From positions 1 to 9,168 of the forward strand of contig JAPLOC010001258.1 of NCBI GenBank assembly GCA_026692825.1: DNA of 9,168 nt. Reading direction: 5' to 3'. Positions 1-6,890 of this stretch are shown piece after piece. Below the pieces are notes generated by a model. The model was not told where the DNA came from and did not search any database. It worked only from the letters and a program-made list of their open reading frames with translations. The DNA comes from Planctomycetota bacterium (lineage in GTDB: Bacteria; Planctomycetota; Planctomycetia; Planctomycetales; Planctomycetaceae). How positions within the stretch are numbered: position 1 is the stretch's first letter; each line of letters opens with the position of its first letter. The position numbers were made by a program, and so were the translations under genes.

Positions 1-143
1 AATCCCTCCTGTTGCAGCAGTCCCGCGAGCGCCAAGCCTCCAAATCCGCCGCCAGCTTCCCAAAGAAACTCCCGCCGCGTCGGGCAAGTTTTTTTGCCAA
101 CGTTGTGGAAAGAAGATGAGCTGGCTGCGGAAGAATGACTCAT
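1..143 (-). CDS. DUF1501-type secreted protein, N-terminal fragment (cut by left edge)
   Basis: Reading leftward from an ATG at 143-141, the frame stays open to the window edge for 47 codons. The visible residues are a Ser-rich start, then a twin-arginine motif TRREFLW (residues 22-28), then the Gly/Ala/Leu-rich stretch GGGFGGLALAGLL (31-43). This pattern is the usual start of planctomycete DUF1501 proteins, which are predicted Tat-exported proteins related to sulfatase/alkaline-phosphatase folds and often paired with DUF1549/DUF1553 cytochrome proteins. Only the leader is seen, so the family call rests on the leader alone; another Tat-exported protein is possible. A weak AGG lies about nine bases before the ATG. 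The gene is divergent from the sugar-nucleotide fusion gene. Confidence 0.72.
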   Translation of the reverse strand, partial: MSHSSAASSSSFHNVGKKTCPTRREFLWEAGGGFGGLALAGLLQQEG

Positions 144-532
144 GACGGCGACCTGAATCGGGGGACGTCGGAATGTTCCGGGTCAATTCATCCTATCAGA
201 GACGATTGACGCGTACGTAGTGAACCCGCGATTCGTGACACATCGTTCGCAGAGGGTGGCGGGCGACACTATACTTCGCTCGGACGAAGACGACGTGCCG
301 TCGCAATGCCGCATCCGTCAAGAAGCGGCGACTTTTCTCCGACTTCTGCCCGGTGCGGCTCTGGTTCCCTGTTCCGCCTTCGACACCCTAAGCGGACGGG
401 TCAGCGAGCCGTCCGACGACAGCCGAGTCGCAAGGAATGCGCTGGCCGTCCCACCGGGTGTTTCGGTTCGCGCTCTCGTAAACGAGTTGTCCGCGACCTC
501 CGTTCTGTCCGCCTCACTTGGAACTCCCATTC
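144..532. other. Divergent intergenic region, no convincing gene
   Basis: This 389-base stretch separates the leftward DUF1501 gene from the rightward fusion gene and should hold both promoters. Open frames on either strand give Arg/Ser/Pro-rich translations without recognisable motifs. The plus-strand frames starting at 220 and 306 run into the fusion gene in other reading frames, so they look like compositional shadows. The frame of the fusion gene itself is closed by a TAA at 479-481, which limits how far that protein can extend upstream. I see no tRNA, repeat array or strong hairpin here. Confidence 0.6.
246..275 (+). promoter_or_regulatory. Possible sigma70-like promoter for the fusion gene
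   Basis: TTCGCA at 246-251 and TATACT at 270-275 are separated by 18 bases. The -10 box differs from consensus at one position and the -35 box at two. A transcript from here would carry a leader of roughly 250 bases before the ATG at 533. The match is by eye only, and planctomycete promoters are poorly defined. Confidence 0.25.
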
Positions 533-3235
533 ATGGCTTCGCGAGCGTCCCTCTATTCCATCGTTCTGGCGGCCGGCAAAGGGAAGCGGATGCGCAGTCA
601 GAATCTGCACAAAGTCTGCTTTCCCATCGCGGGAGTCCCGGCGATCATTCGGGCTCTCGACGTCTACAACCGATCGGGAATCTCCCGCAATGTGGTCGTC
701 GTGGGAGATCTGGCGGGGCAGGTAGTGGAACTCGTGGGTCAGAAGTTCCGCAACACGGTATTCGCCTACCAGCCCCAGGCGCTGGGAACCGGAGACGCCG
801 CCCGGTGTGGATTGCAGGCGCTCGCCGAGGTCAATCCCGACGCGCGACTGTTATTGGTCGCAGGGGACAAGCTGGTTGACTCAGCGGCGCTGACGCGGCT
901 GATTGACCGCTGTGACGCGATCGACGCCGACCTGGGTCTGATCGTGTCGCGAGCCGAGTGGGGAGGCGATTCCGCGGGTCGCGTGTTGTTCGACGAAGAA
1001 CAGCGCCCCTTGGGAATTGTGGAAGCGCCCGATATCCGACTGCGAAGGTGTCGTGGGGCACTGTGGGAGCTGGCCCGCGGCGCGCAGATGGGACTGGCAA
1101 TCACGGACATCCTGGCGATTGTCGAGCGAGAACTGGGCGCGGGAAAGAAACTGGAGCAAGTCGTCCCCGATCCACCTGGCGTCTCGCCGGACGGTGTGAT
1201 CGACCGCAAGAAGTTTCTCAAGCGGCTGGAGTCGATTCCCCGGGATTTCCACGCGGGGCCGGCCGACAAGTCGTTCTCGCCGCAGGAAGCCTGGGTGGCC
1301 CCGTTTCGCAATGAATTCGTCTATCTCGTGAAGAAACGGGCGCTGGAGTATGGCCTCAAACACATGGATGCCGCCAATGCCCAGGGGGAGGCGTATCTGA
1401 CTGACGCCGTCGGCGCGATTTGCTCGGCCACGCGTAAGGGGACGCCGCAGTTCCGCGTCTGCCATATCGAAACCGAGACCCCGCATGAGATTCAGTCGTA
1501 TAACAATCCCGAAGAGCTGTTGCGTATTGAGGATCATTTGCATGGGGAACACCATCAGTCGCTGGAGGAATTGAGAGAACGCCTGGGAACCGGGCGCTTC
1601 AAACCGCTCGCCGACTGGCTGAGGCTCTTTCCCGGCACAGGTGAACTGCCGGCGGAAACCCGTCAGACACTGGTCGAATGCTATGGCGACGACCCCGAAA
1701 CGATTCAAGAGCGGGCTGCCGCCTACCGTTCGGTTCTGAAAGCCTTTGAACAGAATTTCGGTTTCGAGCGCTCGGTCCTGCTGGTTCGTTCCCCGGGACG
1801 CATCAACGTCATGGGCCGGCATGTTGACTGGCAGGGGGGACGCTGCAACCTGATGGCAGTGACGCAGGAAGTGCTGCTCGCTGTCGCACCCCGCAATGAC
1901 GATTGCGTCGAAGCCCGCAACGTCGACCCGGTTCAATTCCCGCCCGCCTCCATTTCGCTGGGTAAACTGGTCAGCCGACTGGAGTGGGACAACTGGCTGA
2001 GTGTGGTCAATTCCGAGGAACTGACACGGCACCTGCGAGACTCGGCGGGGAACTGGCGGCTGTATATCGAGGCGGCCCTGCTGCGTCTGCAAATGGCCTA
2101 TCGCGCGACGCTCCTGAGCGGAATGGATATGGCGGTCTGCGGAAACATCCCCGTCGCCGCCGGCCTCAGTTCCTCCTCCGCGATCGTGGTCGCCACCGCC
2201 GAGGCGGCGCTGGCGCTCCATGGCCTGGAACTGACTCCGCAACAATTCGTCAACTTCTGCGGCGAAGGGGAGTGGTTTGTGGGAACGCGCGGAGGAAGCG
2301 CCGACCACGCGGCGATGAAACTGGGAATGAAAGGGACCATCAACCACGTCACCTTCCACGATTTCGAGGTTCTCGAACAGCTCGCGTTTCCGTCGACACA
2401 CATGCTGGTGGTGGCGAACTCTCAGGTGCAAGCGAAAAAGGCGGCGGGAGCCAAAGCGGCATTCAACTCGCGCGTCGGTTCGTACCTGGTCGGTCTGCAA
2501 ATCGTCAAACGAAAATTCCCGCGACTGGCCCCTTTCATCCGATTCATCCGCGATCTCAACACCGACACGTTGCAGGTGCCGTCGTCGCGAATCTACGAGA
2601 TCCTGCTGGCGCTGCCCCTTGCGATGTCGGCCGCGGAAGTGCGGACTGAATTCCGCGATGATCCCGAAGTCTGGAAAGTCCTGGAACCCCATTTTGGTGC
2701 CGCCCCGGATGACGCAGTTTACCCGGTGCGCGGGGTGGTGATGTTTGGTGTCGCGGAATGTGCCCGGTCGCGGCGGGCGGCAGACCTGTTACGCGACGGT
2801 GATATGCGTGGACTGGGCCGACTGATGCGGATTTCGCACGATGGTGAGCGTTGTTTTCAGATTGGTCCGGCAGGGGTCGAACCGTTTGAAGTTGATATTT
2901 CCGACGACGCCCTGCACGGTCTGATCGACGATCTGACCAGCCAGGATCTGTCGCGGGTGGAACACGCGCAGCTTCACCTGCAACCGGGAGGGTATCGCTG
3001 CAGCACCGAAGAGATCGATTCCATCGTCGATATCGCCGGCCGGATACCGGGGGTCGAAGGAGCGCAAATCGCCGGCGCCGGCCTGGGGGGGTGTGCGATG
3101 ATTCTGGTGCGGGTCGAACAGGTCGACGCCCTGCGCCAGGCGCTGCTCCGGGAGTACTACGAGGCCCGTGGACTCACCCCGGGAGTCCTGAAATGCACCG
3201 CGTCGGCAGGGAGTTGTGTGGTCTCGATCGGATGA
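533..3235 (+). CDS. Bifunctional GlmU-like nucleotidyltransferase / galactokinase-family sugar kinase
   Basis: A 900-residue cytoplasmic protein made of two complete enzymes. Residues ~1-340 are a GlmU-type nucleotidyltransferase: LAAGKGKRM (12-20) with Lys27, GTGDA (85-89), metal-binding Asp112 in AGD, Glu164 in IVEAPD, Asn260, NAQGEAYLTD (282-291) and Asn324/325. These match the sugar- and metal-contacting positions of GlmU. No left-handed beta-helix acetyltransferase follows. Residues ~415-900 are a GHMP kinase of the galactokinase type: GRINVMGRHVDW (422-433), ATP-binding GLSSSSA (544-550), probable catalytic Asp591 in GGSADH, and GAGLGGCA (848-855). By analogy with fucokinase/GDP-fucose pyrophosphorylase fusions, it likely makes a sugar 1-phosphate and then a UDP-sugar; the sugar is unknown. 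Oddities are Arg429 where galactokinases have Glu, and about 80 extra residues between Glu164 and Asn260. The ATG at 533 was chosen for a normal N-terminus with GGAA nine bases upstream; a TTG at 518 is the alternative. Confidence 0.9.
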   Translation: MASRASLYSIVLAAGKGKRMRSQNLHKVCFPIAGVPAIIRALDVYNRSGISRNVVVVGDLAGQVVELVGQKFRNTVFAYQPQALGTGDAARCGLQALAEVNPDARLLLVAGDKLVDSAALTRLIDRCDAIDADLGLIVSRAEWGGDSAGRVLFDEEQRPLGIVEAPDIRLRRCRGALWELARGAQMGLAITDILAIVERELGAGKKLEQVVPDPPGVSPDGVIDRKKFLKRLESIPRDFHAGPADKSFSPQEAWVAPFRNEFVYLVKKRALEYGLKHMDAANAQGEAYLTDAVGAICSATRKGTPQFRVCHIETETPHEIQSYNNPEELLRIEDHLHGEHHQSLEELRERLGTGRFKPLADWLRLFPGTGELPAETRQTLVECYGDDPETIQERAAAYRSVLKAFEQNFGFERSVLLVRSPGRINVMGRHVDWQGGRCNLMAVTQEVLLAVAPRNDDCVEARNVDPVQFPPASISLGKLVSRLEWDNWLSVVNSEELTRHLRDSAGNWRLYIEAALLRLQMAYRATLLSGMDMAVCGNIPVAAGLSSSSAIVVATAEAALALHGLELTPQQFVNFCGEGEWFVGTRGGSADHAAMKLGMKGTINHVTFHDFEVLEQLAFPSTHMLVVANSQVQAKKAAGAKAAFNSRVGSYLVGLQIVKRKFPRLAPFIRFIRDLNTDTLQVPSSRIYEILLALPLAMSAAEVRTEFRDDPEVWKVLEPHFGAAPDDAVYPVRGVVMFGVAECARSRRAADLLRDGDMRGLGRLMRISHDGERCFQIGPAGVEPFEVDISDDALHGLIDDLTSQDLSRVEHAQLHLQPGGYRCSTEEIDSIVDIAGRIPGVEGAQIAGAGLGGCAMILVRVEQVDALRQALLREYYEARGLTPGVLKCTASAGSCVVSIG

Positions 3236-3352
3236 TGTCGTCAACGACGCACCAAGAAATGAACGGATTATAGTACGAGTCTCGCCGCGTGGTTGCTCAT
3301 CCCTCCCCGACCCGCGACAATCGGGCGATCCATCCCCTACCCGGCCCTTCGA

Positions 3353-4399
3353 ATGAAACTCACCCCAGAACTGCGAAACAGCCGATTCCTGCGCGCCTGC
3401 CGTTGTGAACCGGTCGACACCACCCCCATCTGGATCATGCGCCAGGCGGGCCGTTATCTCCCGGAGTACATGGAGGTTCGGCGGCGAGTGAAGTTCATCG
3501 AACTGTGCAAGACGCCGGAACTCGCCGCCGAGGTCACGCTGACGGCTCAGCGGGTTCTGGGAGTCGACGCGGCGATCCTGTTCGCCGACCTGCTCCCGAT
3601 TCTCGAGCCGATGGGACTCGATCTGGAATACGCCGCCGGTGAAGGGCCGATCATCCACAACCCGGTTCTGTCGGCGAGTGAAGTCGATCGAGTGCGGGAA
3701 CTGGAGTCGGTCGAATCCCTGAGCTACGTCTTCGACGCGGTTCGGCTGATTCGCAAAGAGCTACCGAAGGATATTCCGCTGATCGGTTTCGCCGGCGCAC
3801 CGTTCACCCTCGCCTCGTACATCATCGAAGGGGGAAGTTCCAAAAACTACATCCGCACCAAGACGCTGATGTATACTGACCCCGGTGCTTGGCGGACGTT
3901 GATGCAGCGTCTCTCCGCCAGTTTGGTTCGGTATCTGCTGGCACAGATTGACGCCGGTTGTCAGGTGATTCAGATATTCGACAGTTGGGCGGGCTGCCTG
4001 TCACCAGCAGACTATCGCGAATTCGTGCTGCCCCACCTGCGGGCGATTATTGGCGCACTGCCGGGTGAGGTTCCGGTCATCAACTTTCTGACCGGCAATC
4101 CGGCACTGTTGCCTCTATGCCGGGATGCCGGGGGAGACGTGATTGGCCTCGACTGGCGCGTCGATCTGAAAAACGGCTGGGCGGCGGTGGGCTATGACCG
4201 GGGGGTTCAGGGAAATCTCGATCCGATCTCGCTGTATGCCGACCTCGACACGATTCGCCGGCGGGCGCAGCAGGTGCTGACGGCGGCCGAAAACCGCCCG
4301 GGACACATTTTCAACCTGGGTCACGGCGTCACTCCCGATGTCCCGCATGAAAACGTGAAGGCGCTCGTCCACATCGTGCATGAACTGGGAGCGCGGTAA
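3353..4399 (+). CDS. hemE: Uroporphyrinogen decarboxylase
   Basis: HemE removes the four acetate carboxyl groups of uroporphyrinogen III to give coproporphyrinogen III in cytoplasmic heme synthesis. The 348-residue product has the family's normal length and its diagnostic positions: MRQAGRYLPEY (29-39) with Arg30 and Arg34, FADLLPI with Asp79, PFTLASYIIEGG with Tyr156, FDSWAG with Ser211, and GHGVTPDVP with His324. These correspond to the substrate-binding Arg, Asp, Tyr, Ser and His of characterised enzymes. The protein appears intact. The ATG at 3353 is chosen because family members begin just before a sequence like LRNSRFLRAC; a TTG at 3293 would add 20 unrelated residues. No clear Shine-Dalgarno precedes it. 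It follows the fusion gene by 117 bases, where TATAGT at 3269-3274 could be a -10 box without an obvious -35. No other heme gene is in the window. Confidence 0.97.
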   Translation: MKLTPELRNSRFLRACRCEPVDTTPIWIMRQAGRYLPEYMEVRRRVKFIELCKTPELAAEVTLTAQRVLGVDAAILFADLLPILEPMGLDLEYAAGEGPIIHNPVLSASEVDRVRELESVESLSYVFDAVRLIRKELPKDIPLIGFAGAPFTLASYIIEGGSSKNYIRTKTLMYTDPGAWRTLMQRLSASLVRYLLAQIDAGCQVIQIFDSWAGCLSPADYREFVLPHLRAIIGALPGEVPVINFLTGNPALLPLCRDAGGDVIGLDWRVDLKNGWAAVGYDRGVQGNLDPISLYADLDTIRRRAQQVLTAAENRPGHIFNLGHGVTPDVPHENVKALVHIVHELGAR

Positions 4400-4437
4400 T
4401 CGGTTGGACCGAAGCCGGTTGGCCCCAATGGGGCCGA
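4400..4437 (+). other. Two adjacent small hairpins right after hemE
   Basis: Immediately after the hemE stop codon, TCGGT (4400-4404) pairs with ACCGA (4408-4412) around a TGG loop. A second hairpin follows: TTGGCCCC (4419-4426) pairs with GGGGCCGA (4430-4437), including one T-G wobble, around AAT. No T-tract follows, so this is not a standard intrinsic terminator. It may protect the hemE 3' end or modulate read-through into the downstream gene. Folding of the RNA is inferred from base complementarity only. Confidence 0.4.
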
Positions 4438-4497
4438 ATGCGACCGCGATCGCGCTCTCGTCCACAGTCTGAAATCCAGCCGATCTCGCAAGCACTC

Positions 4498-5496
4498 ATG
4501 ACTCTCCATTCTTCCCCAGCCAGAGAAGAAATCACCCGGGCGGCGGCGATTTTGCGGGCGGGTGGAATTGGCGGCATTCCCACGGAGACCGTCTACGGTC
4601 TGGGGGCCGACGCGTTTCAGCCTCAGGCACTGGCCCGCGTCTTCGACGTCAAAGGCCGGCCGCACTTTGATCCCTTGATTGTCCATCTGGCCGACATCGG
4701 CTGGATCGATCGCGTCGCCCGAGAGTTCCCTGCCAATGCCCGTCGACTCGCCGAGCGATTTTGGCCCGGCCCGTTGACCCTGGTTGTCCCCAAGCTCCCC
4801 ACCGTTCCCGATCTGGCGACCGCCGGGCTGGAGACGGTCGCGGTGCGCGTCCCGGACCACCCGGTCGCGCACGCACTGATCGAGGAAGCGGCCACGCCAA
4901 TTGCCGCCCCGAGTGCCAACTTGTTCGGGCGCATCAGCCCGACGACCGCTCAGCACGTGGTTGATCAGCTTGGCGACAAAATCGATTTCGTCCTGGACGG
5001 GGGACCGTGCCGGGTGGGGGTGGAATCGACCGTGATCCTGGTGCAACATAACCGCTTGGCGTTGCTGCGACCGGGGGGATTGACCGTTGAGGAAGTCGAA
5101 GCGTGCCTGGGAGCGGTTGACTGGTTCGATCCGGTCGAGACGGCCGCCAGTCGGGCCGGCATGGTGGCCCCCGGGATGCTGCCCCAGCACTATGCGCCGC
5201 GTACGCCACTGACAGTAGTTCCCGAAGGGGAGGCGACTGGTACCGCCACCCGTTGGATGAAAGAACAGCCAAATCTCCAGGTCGGAATTCTGGCACTGCG
5301 AACCTCGTCGGATGCACCCACTCCCTACATTGAGGTTTTGTCTTCCGACGGGGATCTGCGGGAGGCGGCGGCGGGGTTTTTCGCTTCCCTCCGTCGACTC
5401 GACGCACTCGCGCTCGATCGTATCGTCGCGGAACGATTCCCCGAGCGGGGGCTGGGCCGGGCTTTAAACGACCGCCTGACGCGGGCTGCCGGCTAA
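4498..5496 (+). CDS. L-threonylcarbamoyladenylate synthase, Sua5 type
   Basis: This enzyme makes threonylcarbamoyl-AMP from threonine, bicarbonate and ATP, the first step of the t6A37 modification of ANN-decoding tRNAs; TsaD and partners transfer the group to tRNA. The 332-residue product has the YrdC domain at ~1-215: IPTETVYGLGAD (27-38), KGRPHFDPLIVH (52-63), FWPGPLTLV (88-96), PSANLFGRISPT (138-149) and VESTV (175-179). The linker APGMLPQHYAP (224-234) leads into a C-terminal Sua5 domain (~235-332) ending in the typical GLGRALNDRLTRAA. The extra domain separates it from short TsaC proteins, so a Sua5-type (tsaC2-like) name fits. The ATG at 4498 was chosen; an ATG at 4438 in the same frame would add 20 Arg/Ser/Gln-rich residues not seen in the family. 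It lies 98 bases after hemE on the same strand and may share its transcript, but the pathways are unrelated. Confidence 0.95.
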   Translation: MTLHSSPAREEITRAAAILRAGGIGGIPTETVYGLGADAFQPQALARVFDVKGRPHFDPLIVHLADIGWIDRVAREFPANARRLAERFWPGPLTLVVPKLPTVPDLATAGLETVAVRVPDHPVAHALIEEAATPIAAPSANLFGRISPTTAQHVVDQLGDKIDFVLDGGPCRVGVESTVILVQHNRLALLRPGGLTVEEVEACLGAVDWFDPVETAASRAGMVAPGMLPQHYAPRTPLTVVPEGEATGTATRWMKEQPNLQVGILALRTSSDAPTPYIEVLSSDGDLREAAAGFFASLRRLDALALDRIVAERFPERGLGRALNDRLTRAAG

Positions 5497-5640
5497 ACGC
5501 AGCACGGGGGATACGATACGGAACTCCTCATCAATCGCCGCAATGGTTGAATCCTGCGGTACGGCGAAGAGGCGAAGCCCCAACGGGAGTCGCGGGCGAT
5601 TTGCGAGCGATTTGCGGGCGATTTGCGGGTGCGGCGCTCG
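5497..5640. other. Convergent intergenic gap
   Basis: This 144-base gap lies between the 3' ends of the Sua5 gene (plus) and the FHA gene (minus). A weak hairpin pairs TCAATC (5531-5536) with GGTTGA (5545-5550), with one wobble and no T-tract. The right-hand part holds an 11-bp tandem repeat, listed separately. I see no gene and no convincing intrinsic terminator for either flanking gene. Confidence 0.5.
5592..5630. repeat. 11-bp tandem repeat, three copies plus a partial fourth
   Basis: Three contiguous units are present: GCGGGCGATTT at 5592-5602, GCGAGCGATTT at 5603-5613 and GCGGGCGATTT at 5614-5624. A partial fourth unit (GCGGG) follows at 5625-5629. The middle unit differs from its neighbours by one base. 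The 11-bp period is close to one DNA helical turn. It lies just past the stop codon of the FHA gene. It may be a protein-binding array or a product of replication slippage; the sequence does not decide. Confidence 0.8.
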
Positions 5641-6741
5641 TCAAGAGGCGACGAGACCGACGACGCAGAGAAGTGGTTCGAATTCTGTTGAGAGCGCCAG
5701 GAACCATTTGTCGGGGAATTCATCGGACGCCAGCAGGATGGCGTCGGTCTGTCGGCGGAGGGGTTCCAGCACGTTCGCGGGAGAAGAGCGGAGGCACGCT
5801 TCGAGAATCATCGGCCAGCAGGCACCGAGAACCCCACGTTGTCGGGACCTGGAATCTGTTCCCAGACAAACGTCGGCGATCGACCGGGCGACTTCCTCTT
5901 GCGCCATCGGACCCGGGGCGTTTCGATTGTGCGGCTGATCGCGAATTGACTCCGTTGGCACTTGCGCAGCGTCAGGCGAGTCACGGAGTCTCTCGCCCGC
6001 AACGCGATTCCTGGCTGCGCTGGCGGTGAAGAACAGGATCAAAGCGTCCCGACCGCGAGCCGCTCGGGACAACACGGTCCAATCCGCTCCACCGGGCACA
6101 GTTGTCACAACAGGCGAGATTCGTGGTGAGAATTCAGAGAGGACTTGAGTTCCGCTCATCCCGGCGGGCAGGACGCCGTTGGGGATGCGGTTGAGGTCGA
6201 CGCACAGGTGCAGGTTGCCAGCCCAGGCTTGCCGAAGACGCTCCGCCAATTCTTCCAGGCTGAGTTCCGCGATCGTCCCCTCGCAGCCGATCCAATCTCC
6301 TTCGAGGGGGAGCCGACGGTATTGGACCGTGACGAGCGGTTGTCGTTTGGATCGCGGGTTTTTCGGCCAGTCGATCGCGGGGAGTTCGGCCGTCAATCCG
6401 CCCGCTGTCGGCGAGGTGCTGGCTCCGTGAATTGTGATTTTGAAGGATGTTTTTCCCGCGACGACAAATCCACCGTTGGGCACCGGATACCGACGCAGCG
6501 ACGGGATCTTGTCTCCGCCGACCCGTGTCCCGGACCGGCTATTGAGATCCTCGATCTCGCAGCCGTGGGGGGTGGCGTGGATCCGAAAGTGCGCGCCGGA
6601 GAGATACCGGTCGACTTCGAACGCGATGTCGCACCGTTCCGGGACGCGTCCCACGACGCATTGTTCGCCCAAATCGATCGAGAATCGGCGAAACGTGTCG
6701 TCGGAGCGATCGGTCGCTTCCAATACCACTCGAGTGGCCAT
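5641..6741 (-). CDS. FHA-domain protein with uncharacterised C-terminal region
   Basis: A 366-residue protein with an N-terminal forkhead-associated domain (about residues 1-106), a phosphothreonine-peptide-binding module. Its core positions are visible: Gly31-Arg32 in VVGR, Ser48 and His51 in RYLSGAHF, and EDLNSRSGTRVGG (64-76), where the usual NGT reads SGT. A Pro/Lys/Arg-rich linker at ~108-135 leads to about 230 residues I do not recognise. They contain a hydrophobic strand-like segment (DALILFFTA, 232-240) and a Trp/Phe/Leu-rich C-terminus. No signal peptide or membrane span is seen, so it is likely cytoplasmic. FHA proteins such as Fha/TagH take part in type VI secretion control, and the neighbouring hcp makes a link plausible but unproven. 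The ATG at 6741 has no clear Shine-Dalgarno. The terminator at 6815-6856 makes independent transcription from hcp likely. Confidence 0.85.
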   Translation of the reverse strand: MATRVVLEATDRSDDTFRRFSIDLGEQCVVGRVPERCDIAFEVDRYLSGAHFRIHATPHGCEIEDLNSRSGTRVGGDKIPSLRRYPVPNGGFVVAGKTSFKITIHGASTSPTAGGLTAELPAIDWPKNPRSKRQPLVTVQYRRLPLEGDWIGCEGTIAELSLEELAERLRQAWAGNLHLCVDLNRIPNGVLPAGMSGTQVLSEFSPRISPVVTTVPGGADWTVLSRAARGRDALILFFTASAARNRVAGERLRDSPDAAQVPTESIRDQPHNRNAPGPMAQEEVARSIADVCLGTDSRSRQRGVLGACWPMILEACLRSSPANVLEPLRRQTDAILLASDEFPDKWFLALSTEFEPLLCVVGLVAS

Positions 6742-6784
6742 TTGAGGTCAGCCTGTTGCAGTGAATCCAGCCCGCCTGTCACGA

Positions 6785-6815
6785 ATGCCCCTCAGGACAC
6801 AAATGACCCTCAGGA
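6785..6815. repeat. Pair of 13-bp direct repeats upstream of the FHA gene
   Basis: ATGCCCCTCAGGA at 6785-6797 and ATGACCCTCAGGA at 6803-6815 differ by one base and repeat with an 18-base period. They lie between the hcp terminator and the start codon of the FHA gene, where its promoter should be. They could be paired operator half-sites, or chance; there is no further support. Confidence 0.45.
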
Positions 6816-6856
6816 AAAAAGCAAGGCACGGGGGATCGTGAGACCAACCCCGTGCC
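6815..6856 (-). terminator. Rho-independent terminator of hcp
   Basis: On the minus strand, GGCACGGGG (6856-6848) and CCCCGTGCC (6833-6825) form a perfect 9-bp stem around a 14-base loop. TTGC and a run of six T (6820-6815) follow. It starts 30 bases after the hcp stop codon and should end the hcp transcript before the FHA gene. Confidence 0.85.
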
Positions 6857-6868
6857 GTGTCGTCGTGC

Positions 6869-6890
6869 CGTAACCGTTGACGCGGTTACG
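6869..6890 (-). other. Perfect hairpin containing the hcp stop codon
   Basis: CGTAACCG (6890-6883 on the minus strand) pairs perfectly with CGGTTACG (6876-6869) around the loop CGTCAA. The TAA stop codon of hcp (6888-6886) lies inside the 5' arm. It sits just ahead of the intrinsic terminator and may act as a 3'-end stabilising structure. Confidence 0.5.

Noticed and set aside
2..145. Plus-strand frame ending in a CQRCGKKM zinc-ribbon-like sequence
   Set aside because: It is tempting as the tail of a gene, but the opposite strand gives a complete Tat leader (TRREFLW followed by a Gly/Leu-rich stretch) starting at an ATG, a much more specific match.
220..879. 219-codon plus-strand frame overlapping the start of the fusion gene
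   Set aside because: It is Arg/Ser/Gly-rich without motifs, and its second half overlaps the well-supported nucleotidyltransferase in another frame.
881..2692. 603-codon open frame on the minus strand opposite the fusion gene
   Set aside because: It lies wholly opposite a gene with clear enzyme motifs. Its translation is His/Arg/Gln-rich without any recognisable domain, as expected for a shadow of a G+C-rich gene.
2789..3658. 289-codon minus-strand frame across the fusion gene end and hemE start
   Set aside because: It is opposite two confident genes and shows no motifs.
4445..4454. Palindrome CGCGATCGCG resembling the cyanobacterial HIP1 element
   Set aside because: It is a single occurrence in G+C-rich DNA and is expected by chance.
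4321..5190. 289-codon minus-strand frame opposite hemE and the Sua5 gene
   Set aside because: It is Gly/Arg/Gln-rich, without motifs, and opposite a fully motif-supported gene.
5543..6029. Two plus-strand frames of 131 and 160 codons past the Sua5 gene
   Set aside because: They run through the tandem repeat and opposite the FHA gene, and are Arg/Ser-rich without motifs.
6145..6873. 242-codon plus-strand frame opposite the FHA gene
   Set aside because: The minus strand carries a clear FHA core here. The plus-strand frame also reads through the hcp terminator and lacks motifs.
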